This document shows positions 50,748 through 58,080 of a DNA stretch of 58,080 nt, one piece after another. The notes beneath the pieces are model-generated. The model searched no databases. It was not told the origin of the DNA and saw nothing but the letters and a program-made list of their open reading frames with translations. Positions within the stretch are counted from its first letter, which is position 1. Each line of letters opens with the position of its first letter. Source of the DNA: a bacterium (lineage in GTDB: Bacteria > Vulcanimicrobiota > Xenobia > Xenobiales > JADMJV01); the NCBI GenBank assembly GCA_018780265.1, contig JADMJV010000103.1, forward strand, positions 1-58,080, read 5' to 3'. The position numbers and the translations under genes are program-made.

Positions 50748-52465
50748 TAAGAACGGCTCCAGAGGTGTTGGATACGCCGTCGGTTATTGGGCATCCCCTT
50801 TACCAGAGCCTTGAGGTAGTGCTGATTATATTTGACGCTGATGTCCTTGGTATCGGTAATCAGGATGCTGCCCTGGCGTGCCACCACCGCACCCTCCAGG
50901 TCCAGCTTCTTTAATTCCAAACCCTCGGTGCCCTTCAGTTGGGGGATGCCGTTCTGGGTGACAACCTGGGCGCCCCCATAGACCTGAAAGTCGTTGTCAG
51001 CATAGATCAAGCCCTTGAAGCTCATTTCCTGGGTTTTGCCGCCGTACATCCTGACATTCTTTCCGTACAGAACGACTCCAGAATCTCGATCGGCGTCCAC
51101 ATTGGTGGCCTTGCCTTCATCCACCCAGTTTTGAGAGTTTGCCATCAGGGTCAGATCACCGTCGGCCAACAGGGCGCCGCCCCCCGACAGAGTCCCTTGA
51201 ATAGAAACATTTCCTTTGGCTTTAATCACTCCAACACTGGCTCCATCGCTGATCAGTCGAACCTGTGGTTCGCTGGTGTCTCGCCCGGACCAGATGGAGA
51301 AGTCGCCATCCACTTCGATGGTGGCGTTCGAGGCTGCTGAAAAAATGTTGTCATTAAAATTGTAGGTCATGGCGTAACCATCGGGTCCGGTGCCCAGGGG
51401 AACGACCGCCGAGGTGTCGCTGCGCACTGCCTTGGTGCTCCAGTCGCTGGGAAAAATCAGGTGGTCGCCCACTAAATTCTGCCCGTTGTAATAGTTGGTA
51501 CGGGTGCCGTCAGGGGCAAAGTGCGAAAGGACTCGAACCACCTCATTTTTGCGTTCAAAGCCCTCCATCCAGCCGACATCGGCATAGGATAGTTCGTATC
51601 GACCCGGGGGCATGGTAGCCCGGATGGGACTGTTTTTTTGGCCACCTACGTTGAGGTCATCAAGTTCGAGTTTGTAGATGTCGTGATTCAGACGAGACTT
51701 GGGGGCCATGATGCCCCCGGATTCCCGGGCCGCGTCGCCGAGCAACTGCCCCTCCAACTTGTCCGCCCCCGAAAAAATATCTTTTCTGGCCCATAAGACT
51801 CCCTTGGGGCCCCCCTTGTGACGGTCGATCTGAACCTTCTTGCTGCTACCAGCCTGAGCGAACTGGCCCAGTTTGATGTTCTCATTGGAACGAACCCAGT
51901 TTCTAGAAGGGTCTTCGCTGGAGATTTGGACCTTGTCATTCAGGCCCAGGGAAATCTCTTTGTTGGCGGTCAAAGAAGCGTCGTAGAGGGGTTCGCCGCG
52001 GAACATTACATCCATGCGGCTCTCGAATTGGCCCGAGCGACCCACCACTTTCATCAAGACGGAGTCTTGAGGCACGTGGACCGGGCCGGTCATGTCACTC
52101 TGGACAGAAAGATTGTTGTAGATATCCACGGTAAATGTGGCGGTACGGCTTTGCTGATTCTCGTCGACCACACTGCCCTGGATTTGAGTGGTGTTTTTTA
52201 CCTGCGACACTTGCAGACCGCCCTCCGATGGGCTGATATCCGCGTTGCTTTCAAAGGCACTCCGAGCCCAGGTCTCGTCGTGTTCCAGCTTGAAGTAGAT
52301 GAAACTGACCGCGGATTCGCTGGCCAGCAGGGCTTCCCTCTGCCGTTGGGTGGCCGCCAGGGTGGTGAAGTTGGCGTGATTGTTGGCCACGAAGGCGCCG
52401 GTGAGCATCACCACTACCGAGGCTACAGTGAGCACCAGCATTAGAGCCATTCCTCGCTTGTTCAC
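50744..52465 (-). CDS. Pilin-assembly-type membrane-anchored protein (PilX-like)
   Basis: I placed the start at GTG 52465 rather than an ATG eight codons earlier, because AGGAGGTGATC, a near-complete match to the 16S anti-Shine-Dalgarno, stands just before it. The 573-residue product opens NKRGMALMLVLTVASVVVML, an N-terminal helix like those of PilX/GspK proteins. The body is mostly beta strands and turns, with repeats suited to a beta-helix (e.g. AKGNVSIQGTLSGGGALLAD; ADNDFQVYGGAQVVTQNG). It follows two prepilin-like genes on the same strand and is probably a minor component of the same filament or tip. Confidence 0.65.
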   Translation of the reverse strand: MNKRGMALMLVLTVASVVVMLTGAFVANNHANFTTLAATQRQREALLASESAVSFIYFKLEHDETWARSAFESNADISPSEGGLQVSQVKNTTQIQGSVVDENQQSRTATFTVDIYNNLSVQSDMTGPVHVPQDSVLMKVVGRSGQFESRMDVMFRGEPLYDASLTANKEISLGLNDKVQISSEDPSRNWVRSNENIKLGQFAQAGSSKKVQIDRHKGGPKGVLWARKDIFSGADKLEGQLLGDAARESGGIMAPKSRLNHDIYKLELDDLNVGGQKNSPIRATMPPGRYELSYADVGWMEGFERKNEVVRVLSHFAPDGTRTNYYNGQNLVGDHLIFPSDWSTKAVRSDTSAVVPLGTGPDGYAMTYNFNDNIFSAASNATIEVDGDFSIWSGRDTSEPQVRLISDGASVGVIKAKGNVSIQGTLSGGGALLADGDLTLMANSQNWVDEGKATNVDADRDSGVVLYGKNVRMYGGKTQEMSFKGLIYADNDFQVYGGAQVVTQNGIPQLKGTEGLELKKLDLEGAVVARQGSILITDTKDISVKYNQHYLKALVKGMPNNRRRIQHLWSRSY

Positions 52466-52498
52466 GCGATCACCTCCTGACTTCCCCATCTTGGTATT

Positions 52499-53200
52499 CT
52501 ACAGCCTGGGCCAGGTATTTGCAGGGCGCACGGCGGTGTTTATTTCGAGAACTTCTGCTATTGACCTCCGCCCCATATCCTGGTGTCCGGCTTTACCCCG
52601 CAGGCGAAGTCTGAGATGGACCAACTGGTTTCCCTGGTCGGTGCTGACTTCAAAATCCATGACCTGATTGGAAAGGATGCGCACATTGCCGTCGAGCAGT
52701 TCGGGATTGGTCAAGGAGAGGTCGCCGGCAGCCAGGGTTCGGGGTATGCTGAGCACATCATCGGGCGGCACATCGTCATCGCGCAATGTCAACCGAACCA
52801 TCTTGCCGTCCGGTTCGTCGAGGCTGGCAAAATAGACCACGTAGCAGTCCCACTTGGGAAATCCACTCTGGTCGTAACTGGCGTCGTCTAAAACATGCTT
52901 CAGACCATTGAAGCAGAGGCCGTCTCGATGGACCGGCGTCACTGGCTGGGCGTCGGGCGGATTGGCCGGAACATTGCGATTGACCGAGACGAAACTGGTG
53001 GATTGGAAACTCGAGTTGCGCAGGTCCTGGCGCAGGGGGTTGATAATTCGGCGTAGTTCGCTTTGCAGGTCAAGGCGAACAGTGCCCAACTTGAATCCTG
53101 AAACACCCACCGCAAACACGGCAAAGACAACTACGATCAGTCCCCCTAAAATGACCACCACAATTAAAATCTCTAACAGAGTGAAAGCTCGCCTGGTCAT
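52499..53200 (-). CDS. Prepilin-type protein (GspJ/PilW-like)
   Basis: From ATG 53200 the product is 233 residues. It starts MTRRAFTLLEILIVVVILGG, the class III leader with cleavage before FTLLE and the Glu5 needed for filament packing. The soluble part includes LRRIINPLRQDLRNSSFQST and a C-terminal beta region, as in minor pseudopilins. It overlaps the upstream prepilin gene by four bases and lies 33 bases before the PilX-like start. A GspF-type remnant at 7.3 kb is the only other related trace. Confidence 0.85.
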   Translation of the reverse strand: MTRRAFTLLEILIVVVILGGLIVVVFAVFAVGVSGFKLGTVRLDLQSELRRIINPLRQDLRNSSFQSTSFVSVNRNVPANPPDAQPVTPVHRDGLCFNGLKHVLDDASYDQSGFPKWDCYVVYFASLDEPDGKMVRLTLRDDDVPPDDVLSIPRTLAAGDLSLTNPELLDGNVRILSNQVMDFEVSTDQGNQLVHLRLRLRGKAGHQDMGRRSIAEVLEINTAVRPANTWPRL

Positions 53201-53637
53201 TTGAATTGCTCTACAAAGACCGTTCGAGAAAGGTGTAGAGAGAGTTTTCCGTAGTCGCGCCGCCTGGCCGTGGACACGGCCAGGGTCGGGTCGGCGGGCC
53301 ACCAGGAGACGTCAACATCCAGCCGGTAAAGATCTCCCATGACATCGCCAGACCCATTGATTCGTCGATTGCGCAGTCGATAGTAAAAGGTAGTCTTGAG
53401 GGCAGGGTCGTGGGTTTGCAGGTCCTCGTCGGCTTGCACGGCGTTCCATGTGCTGGGATCGGCATCGGCGTACTCATCCAGGACCCGATGGGCCAGTTCA
53501 AGCGCCGCACTCTGGTCAACGCTTTTGGTGGAACTTACGGTGATGCGCAAGAACAGGCCAATAACGACTACTGCGATGATCGCCAACAGGCCAATGGCCA
53601 CCACCAGTTCCGAAATGGTAAACCCCCGTTTTGGCAT
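53197..53637 (-). CDS. Prepilin-type protein (GspI/PilV-like)
   Basis: The 146-residue product starts MPKRGFTISELVVAIGLLAI, a clear prepilin leader (cleavage G/FTISE) with a hydrophobic helix to about residue 32. The soluble domain has ALELAHRVLDEYADADPST and a beta-rich end. Its length suits GspI or PilV. It is the first gene of the three-gene pilin cluster. The cysteine desulfurase gene lies 34 bases upstream on the same strand but is probably separate in function. Confidence 0.85.
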   Translation of the reverse strand: MPKRGFTISELVVAIGLLAIIAVVVIGLFLRITVSSTKSVDQSAALELAHRVLDEYADADPSTWNAVQADEDLQTHDPALKTTFYYRLRNRRINGSGDVMGDLYRLDVDVSWWPADPTLAVSTARRRDYGKLSLHLSRTVFVEQFK

Positions 53638-53671
53638 CGGACATGGTTCGAAATTTGCGACTTGAAGCCCT

Positions 53672-54787
53672 TTAGCGCTGCAGACCCGGTCCGGTCGCCA
53701 GGCCTTGATACGCGGCCACGAGCATGGCTGCGGTTTGCTCGATTTCGTTGGCGGTGGTGTGCCGCCCCAAGGTCAGGCGCACCGCTCCACGTCCTATCTC
53801 GGGCTCCAGCCCAAGGGCGGCCAAAACATGGGATAGGCGCACTACTCCATCGTGGCAGGCCGGACCCGTAGAGGCGGCCAGGTGGGGGCATTGGCCCAGC
53901 AACTCGGCGCCGGTGACGCCCACAAAGTTGACACTGAGGGTATTGGGCAGACGCTGTTGAGGGTGACCGTTCAGGCGGACCCGGTCGCCCAAGTCTTGTT
54001 GCAGCCGAGCCTGTAATTGATCCCGCAAATCGGCCATACGGGCCCCATCCTGTTGCCAGCGACCCTGGGCCAAAGCGCAGGCGGCTCCCAGGGCCACTGC
54101 GTAGGCCACGTTTTCGGTCCCCGAACGAGCTCCTCGCTCCTGACCGGCCCCCACGATGTAGGCCGGCAGATTTACGCCACGGCGCACATAGAGGGCGCCG
54201 ATGCCCTTGGGCGCATAGAGCTTGTGTCCGGCGATGGTCAGCAAATCCACTCCAAGAGAAGCGACGCTGACATCCACTTTGCCCAGGCTCTGAGCCGCGT
54301 CGCTATGGAAGAGGGCCCCGGCTCTGCGAGCCATTTCGCCCAGCGCCGGCAAGTTTTGGATGGTGCCGATTTCATTGTTGGAATGCATCACGCTGAGCAG
54401 CTTCATGGATCGCTCGCACAGACTTTCGGGGTCTAAGATTCCGTGGCTGTCCACTCCCACCAGTTGCACTTTGTCGCCCAGGCGAGCGCAGGCCTTCAGA
54501 ATACTGGGATGCTCGATGGTGCTGGTGACGGTGTGGGTGTGCAGGCCCAAAACAACCCAGTTGTTGGCCTCGGTGGCTCCGGAAGTGAAGTAGATTTCGT
54601 CCGGCTGGGCACCGATCAGGTCGGCTACTTGCTGACGAGCCTGCTCCAGCCCCGCCCTGGCCCGTCGCCCAAAGACACTTTGACTGGAAGGATTCCCAAA
54701 GTGCTCCCTGAGGTAGGGCAGCATGGCCTCGACCACGGCCGGGTCGACCGGCGTGGTGCCGTTGTAATCGAGATAAATGGGGTCCAC
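53672..54787 (-). CDS. Cysteine desulfurase (NifS/IscS family)
   Basis: This PLP enzyme takes sulfur from cysteine for Fe-S clusters and thio-modified tRNA. From GTG 54787 the product is 371 residues. It begins VDPIYLDYNGTTPVDPAVVE and shows TSGATEANNWVVLGL, STIEHPSILKAC, the PLP lysine in GHKLYAPKGIGALYVR, and the active Cys in AASTGPACHDGVVRLS. The start is the GTG three bases after the preceding stop, with AAGGAAAG upstream. Tight coupling to a peptidoglycan-binding protein is unexpected. Whether it serves Fe-S assembly, thiolation or selenium delivery cannot be told here. Confidence 0.92.
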   Translation of the reverse strand: MDPIYLDYNGTTPVDPAVVEAMLPYLREHFGNPSSQSVFGRRARAGLEQARQQVADLIGAQPDEIYFTSGATEANNWVVLGLHTHTVTSTIEHPSILKACARLGDKVQLVGVDSHGILDPESLCERSMKLLSVMHSNNEIGTIQNLPALGEMARRAGALFHSDAAQSLGKVDVSVASLGVDLLTIAGHKLYAPKGIGALYVRRGVNLPAYIVGAGQERGARSGTENVAYAVALGAACALAQGRWQQDGARMADLRDQLQARLQQDLGDRVRLNGHPQQRLPNTLSVNFVGVTGAELLGQCPHLAASTGPACHDGVVRLSHVLAALGLEPEIGRGAVRLTLGRHTTANEIEQTAAMLVAAYQGLATGPGLQR

Positions 54788-54789
54788 AG

Positions 54790-55674
54790 TTACTTTCCTT
54801 GCTGTAAAAGAATCATTTCGGCGATAGCGTCTCGTTGTTTGGGAGACAGCTTTTTGAGTTGTTGCAGGTCTGCACGCAACCCATCCGCCTCCTTGACACT
54901 CATCTGACCCCGCCCCACTTTGGCTTTGACCTGGTCGTCCATATAGGAAAAAGTGTCCATGCCCATGACTTTGCCGTTCACAAAGGCATCCCTGTGGCTG
55001 TTGCCCCATGTGGAGCCACTCAGTTGGGTAAACATGGTCTCGCGGGCTTTGGGACTCATCTTTTCGTAGCGCCCGGCTACTTCGGGGGGGAGTTGCCGCA
55101 GCAGTTCCAGTTTGCCGCTTTTACGGAGCGAGGCCAGAGTTTTGGGCGACAGACCAAACTCGGGCGGCTTGGACTGTGTCTCGGGCTTTGCCTCGGGTTT
55201 GGCTTCGGGCCTGGCCTCGGGCTTGGGGTGTGAGAAGGCTTTGCGGCCCGGGCTGTTGAGAATTTTCAAGGTCTCAGGACCAACGATTCCGTCGACTTTT
55301 AAGCCGTGCTCGTGCTGCAATTTTCGGACTGACTCCAGGGTTTTGGGCCCGAAGATGCCGTCTTTCTTGAGCTCTTCCCCATGCTTGTTGAGCATATATT
55401 GCAGGCCCTTAACCTTGGAGCCGCGAGACCCATCGCTTAAAAGCATGCCTTCGCGAAGTCGGAGCTGCTTTTCTTCATACCTCTGGGGAGCCTGGCCCCA
55501 GGCCCCAAAGTTGGGAGTTGGGCTGGCCTGGGCCTCTTTCTTGGGCAGTTTGCTAACCCGATCCGGGTCGCCCGTAGAACCTTGCGCGGTGGGCTTGGCG
55601 CGGGTCGCGGCCGGTTTGGCCTTGCTTGCCGATTTCGAAATGCCCGAGTTAGAAGTCCCAATTTTCAGTCCCAT
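54790..55674 (-). CDS. Peptidoglycan-binding-domain protein without signal peptide
   Basis: The 294-residue product has a polar, Lys/Ala/Ser-rich N-terminus (MGLKIGTSNSGISKSASKAK) with no Sec signal. A PG_binding_1 domain covers about residues 83-142: RGSKVKGLQYMLNKHGEELK, DGIFGPKTLESVRKLQHEHG, KVDGIVGPETLKILNS. A linker of repeated Pro-Glu-Ala units (about 146-165) follows, then a helical C-terminal domain. The domain normally binds cell wall in exported proteins, so either export is unconventional or the protein meets wall fragments otherwise. The cysteine desulfurase follows after two bases. Confidence 0.75.
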   Translation of the reverse strand: MGLKIGTSNSGISKSASKAKPAATRAKPTAQGSTGDPDRVSKLPKKEAQASPTPNFGAWGQAPQRYEEKQLRLREGMLLSDGSRGSKVKGLQYMLNKHGEELKKDGIFGPKTLESVRKLQHEHGLKVDGIVGPETLKILNSPGRKAFSHPKPEARPEAKPEAKPETQSKPPEFGLSPKTLASLRKSGKLELLRQLPPEVAGRYEKMSPKARETMFTQLSGSTWGNSHRDAFVNGKVMGMDTFSYMDDQVKAKVGRGQMSVKEADGLRADLQQLKKLSPKQRDAIAEMILLQQGK

Positions 55675-55856
55675 GGTCGCTCCTCACTGTGTCGGTCTAT
55701 TGTGGGCGGTAAGGGGCTTGAAGTTTAGGTTCAAAGCTAACAACTTGGTGTCCATTGTAAACGGAGTGTTAAATCTGTGCGCCACTTGCGCCGCTACGGG
55801 GTATTCTGTTGCACTCATTTATCAGTCCCTTTATTGGCTGCTGCTATGCTGGGGGC

Positions 55857-56993
55857 ATGCTTTCCGCTCTAAGTAGACTCAGTCCACTGTCGGAGTCACG
55901 CCCCACGGTCCGTCCGCGCCCTCCCGCTGCGGCCGACAAATTTGTGGATGGTGACGAACCCGAAGGTCATCATCGGGGCGGGAAATGGCTTGCCTGGTCG
56001 ATGCTTGGTGCCACCGGGATAGGCATGCTGGGCGCTGCCGGAGTGCACGCCGCCGCCCACCTGCCGCTCTGTCAGCAGACTCAACAAGTGGTGGGCTGGG
56101 AACACGGCCAGCCTTGCGTTTCCAGGGATGTGGCCGTGCAAGGAGCTACCGCCTGGCGCTATACGGGTGCGCCCTTTCATTTGAAAGACCAGTTGGACAG
56201 CTGGCGAACGGGGCATCATCAGGTGCTTAGCGCTCCCGACCAGGCAGCGGGGCTGGGCGACAGCCGCGACCTTAAGGTGGTGTCCTGGAATTTGCACCAT
56301 GGCTTGAGTCAAGATGCCACCGGGGCTCGTCCCCAGCTGGATACCATGATCGAGAATCTACAGGAGGAAAATGCTGACCTGGTTCTCCTCCAAGAAGTTC
56401 AACCTGGCCATGCGCTCAAATTGACCGAAGCCCTCGGCATGCAGGGATACTACGCCATGTCCACACCGGTTCAGGGCAACATGATTTTGTTGCGCCCCGA
56501 CATTCAGGTGCGTGCCGAAAGCGTTACTTTCACCACCGGGCAGCCGGCCCAAGACCCCTTGGGGACTCTCAAAGATTGGGTCACAGCCGGTGGCGGCCCG
56601 TCCGAGCCGCGCAATGTGCAGATCCTCAAGGTGGAGATGCCCGATGGACAGGCGGGGCTGATCTGGAATACACACCACCTGACGGGAGACTATAGCCTAC
56701 AGCAAAAGCAGGCTGCTGCTGATACGTTGGTGAGTGCGCTCCGGCAAAACCTGCAGCCCGGAGAATGGATGGTGGGTGGGGGCGACCTCAATGCCAGCGG
56801 CTCCTCCAGCCCTCTGGTGGCGGGACTGAGCCAATTGCCAGGAGTGACCGGTCAGCAACGGAACATCGATTGGATCTATGCCAGCGACTCTGCCCGGGCC
56901 CAACTCTCTGGCCAGTCGGTTGAGAGCGGCGGCGTGATGGTCTCCGACCACCCTCTGGTGCGAGCCGATCTCACTCTGCCCGAGAAGGTCTAA
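55857..56993 (+). CDS. Endonuclease/exonuclease/phosphatase-family protein, membrane-anchored
   Basis: From ATG 55857 the product is 378 residues. A Ser/Pro/Arg-rich start is followed by one hydrophobic helix (WLAWSMLGATGIGMLGAAGV, about residues 44-63). The EEP fold then shows KVVSWNLHHGLS, NADLVLLQEVQPGH, IWNTHHLTGDYS, VGGGDLNASGSS and SDHPLVRADL. These supply the Asn, Glu, His and Asp residues used by DNase I-like nucleases and phosphodiesterases. The anchor suggests action outside the cytoplasm. Nuclease and sphingomyelinase activities are both possible. It leads into the ATP-grasp gene 26 bases downstream. Confidence 0.78.
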   Translation: MLSALSRLSPLSESRPTVRPRPPAAADKFVDGDEPEGHHRGGKWLAWSMLGATGIGMLGAAGVHAAAHLPLCQQTQQVVGWEHGQPCVSRDVAVQGATAWRYTGAPFHLKDQLDSWRTGHHQVLSAPDQAAGLGDSRDLKVVSWNLHHGLSQDATGARPQLDTMIENLQEENADLVLLQEVQPGHALKLTEALGMQGYYAMSTPVQGNMILLRPDIQVRAESVTFTTGQPAQDPLGTLKDWVTAGGGPSEPRNVQILKVEMPDGQAGLIWNTHHLTGDYSLQQKQAAADTLVSALRQNLQPGEWMVGGGDLNASGSSSPLVAGLSQLPGVTGQQRNIDWIYASDSARAQLSGQSVESGGVMVSDHPLVRADLTLPEKV

Positions 56994-57019
56994 GCCGCCC
57001 AGGTGCAAAAAGCTTGCCC

Positions 57020-58080
57020 ATGTTTGTGGCGTTTGTAGTTCCCTTTCTGCGAGGTGACGTAGACCTTTTTCTTCGATCGATGCTGAGCTTTGGTGTAAGG
57101 TTAGCGGTTATCTCCCAAGATCCCCTGGAGCGAATTCACTCGTCGCTCCATTCACGCGTGGCCTTCTGGCAGGTACGCAATTCGACTGACACCGAGGAAC
57201 TGATCTGGGCGGCTCAAGGGCTGCAGCAGCAATACCAACGGATTGACCGCATCTTTAGCTACAACGAGCAGGTTCAAGTGCCGGTGGCCGAGGTGCGGGC
57301 ACGTCTCGACATCGAGGGAATGCAGCCGGATGTGGTCCTCAATTTTCGTGATAAGTCCCGCATGAAGGAGCGTTTGCGAAGCCAGGGCTTGCCTTGCGCA
57401 CGTTCGGTGGCGGCCGTATCGCCCGAACAGGTTTGGGAGTTTGTCAAATTGGTGGGCTTTCCCATCTGCGTCAAACCGGTCGACGGAGCCGCCTCTCAGT
57501 CCACCTATCGGGTCGAGAACGCCAGCGACCTGAGCAGCCTGCTCACGGTCAATGCTCCCTCGTGGGGACACCCGCTGCAAGTGGAAGAGTTTGTGACCGG
57601 CCAGGAGCACTCGTTCGAAACCGCCACCGTGCACGGTCGCCACCTTTGGCATTCTTTGACCCGCTATCATCCCACTCCCCTCGACGTGATGCGCAATCCA
57701 TGGATTCAGTGGCGCATGGTGGTTCCGCGTGAAGTGGATGACCCGATGTACGATGACATCCGCGAAGTGGGCGAGAGGGCCCTGGATGTTTTGGGCATGG
57801 TGACCGGCTTCAGCCACATGGAGTGGTTTCGCCGTGGAGATGGCACCATCGCCATCGGCGAGGTAGGTTGCAGGCCGCCGGGCTCGCAGATCTTTACCAG
57901 TATGAACTGGGCCAACGATTTTGACCTTTATACCGAGTGGTCCCGGCTCATGATATTCGATCAGTTTCATCCCCCTGCTCAGCGCAAATATGCCGTTGGT
58001 ACAGCCTTCTTGCGCGGCCTGGGGGGGGGCTATGTGAAGAGCGTCCACGGCATGGACTATGTGCTTCGACAACTTGGCAC
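57020..58080 (+). CDS. ATP-grasp enzyme, cut by window edge
   Basis: From ATG 57020 an open frame runs to the right edge (at least 353 residues, no stop). It begins MFVAFVVPFLRGDVDLFLRS, with an N-terminal alpha/beta domain, then the ATP-grasp core: FRDKSRMKERLRSQGLPCAR, the ATP-binding lysine in GFPICVKPVDGAAS, QVEEFVTGQEHSFE, and the metal-binding Glu/Asn region in IAIGEVGCRPPGSQIFTSM. Relatives join a carboxylate to an amine (carbamoyl-phosphate-like or dipeptide ligases). The substrate is unknown. The opposite strand also carries a long open frame here, which is a shadow. Confidence 0.8.
   Translation, partial: MFVAFVVPFLRGDVDLFLRSMLSFGVRLAVISQDPLERIHSSLHSRVAFWQVRNSTDTEELIWAAQGLQQQYQRIDRIFSYNEQVQVPVAEVRARLDIEGMQPDVVLNFRDKSRMKERLRSQGLPCARSVAAVSPEQVWEFVKLVGFPICVKPVDGAASQSTYRVENASDLSSLLTVNAPSWGHPLQVEEFVTGQEHSFETATVHGRHLWHSLTRYHPTPLDVMRNPWIQWRMVVPREVDDPMYDDIREVGERALDVLGMVTGFSHMEWFRRGDGTIAIGEVGCRPPGSQIFTSMNWANDFDLYTEWSRLMIFDQFHPPAQRKYAVGTAFLRGLGGGYVKSVHGMDYVLRQLG

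Noticed and set aside
57152..58072. 306-residue minus-strand frame at the right edge
   Set aside because: The plus strand encodes a clear ATP-grasp enzyme across the same bases.
1..58080. CRISPR array, rRNA operon or complete insertion sequence
   Set aside because: No regularly spaced repeats, rRNA signature or intact transposase was seen; the only mobile trace is the integrase remnant.

Overview
The window is about 58 kb of GC-rich bacterial chromosome, densely packed with genes on both strands. It has an outer-membrane-type gene (LptA/OstA-like), type IV pilin-type genes, a SpoIID amidase-activator homologue and several Hanks-type Ser/Thr kinases. It also has two flotillin-like FloA proteins, an Uma2-family nuclease, a YqzL-like microprotein and methylmalonyl-CoA/succinate genes. 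This mix suggests a diderm lineage with affinities to the Firmicutes/Cyanobacteria side of the tree (for example an uncultured Eremiobacterota- or Armatimonadota-like group). That placement is inference from gene content only; no rRNA is present.

Layout. 0-3.5 kb: a cut-off gene, a clostripain-type protease, an acetyltransferase pseudogene with an internal inversion, and a VapBC pair. 3.5-8.8 kb: HAD hydrolase plus YkgJ-type cysteine-cluster protein, small membrane proteins, a decayed secretion-type F-domain gene, and an Uma2 nuclease. 8.9-20.2 kb: a secreted transglutaminase-like protein, a thioredoxin-fold protein whose frame is crossed by a UGA at the active-site position, three different Ser/Thr kinases (REC-kinase, membrane kinase, kinase-TPR-WD40), a GH30 glycosidase and a CvpA-like protein. 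20.2-25.3 kb: a four-gene envelope operon (LptA-like, unknown secreted protein, MurQ, SpoIID). 25.4-32.2 kb: a YqzL-like microprotein with its own promoter, leader and terminator; a serA-meaB-B12 subunit-sucC-sucD operon; infA; rhomboid; and a second VapBC with a frameshifted toxin. 32.3-38 kb: twin FloA plus NfeD, hisS, a glycosyltransferase-like gene and tRNA-Thr(CGT).

37.9-38.8 kb is the debris of an integrated element: a decayed tyrosine recombinase beside the tRNA. 38.8-43.2 kb is a DUF1800/DUF1501/ECF sigma/anti-sigma operon with two membrane proteins. 43.3-50.7 kb holds argG, a very large low-complexity protein that resembles secretion translocators in composition, a HEVGH metalloprotease with a glycine-zipper tail, a second YkgJ protein, and metA. 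50.7-58.1 kb holds a pilin-type cluster, a cysteine desulfurase, a peptidoglycan-binding protein, an EEP-family hydrolase and an ATP-grasp enzyme that runs off the right edge.

The strongest discovery candidate is the thioredoxin-like lipoprotein at 10536-11453 (minus). Its in-frame UGA falls where WCxxC proteins carry the nucleophilic cysteine, and a perfect 7-bp hairpin fits the published rules for a bacterial SECIS element. Other notable items are the microprotein locus with an unexplained ~138-nt leader, the acetyltransferase with an inverted middle, and the metalloprotease/translocator-like neighbourhood at 44.8-49.7 kb.
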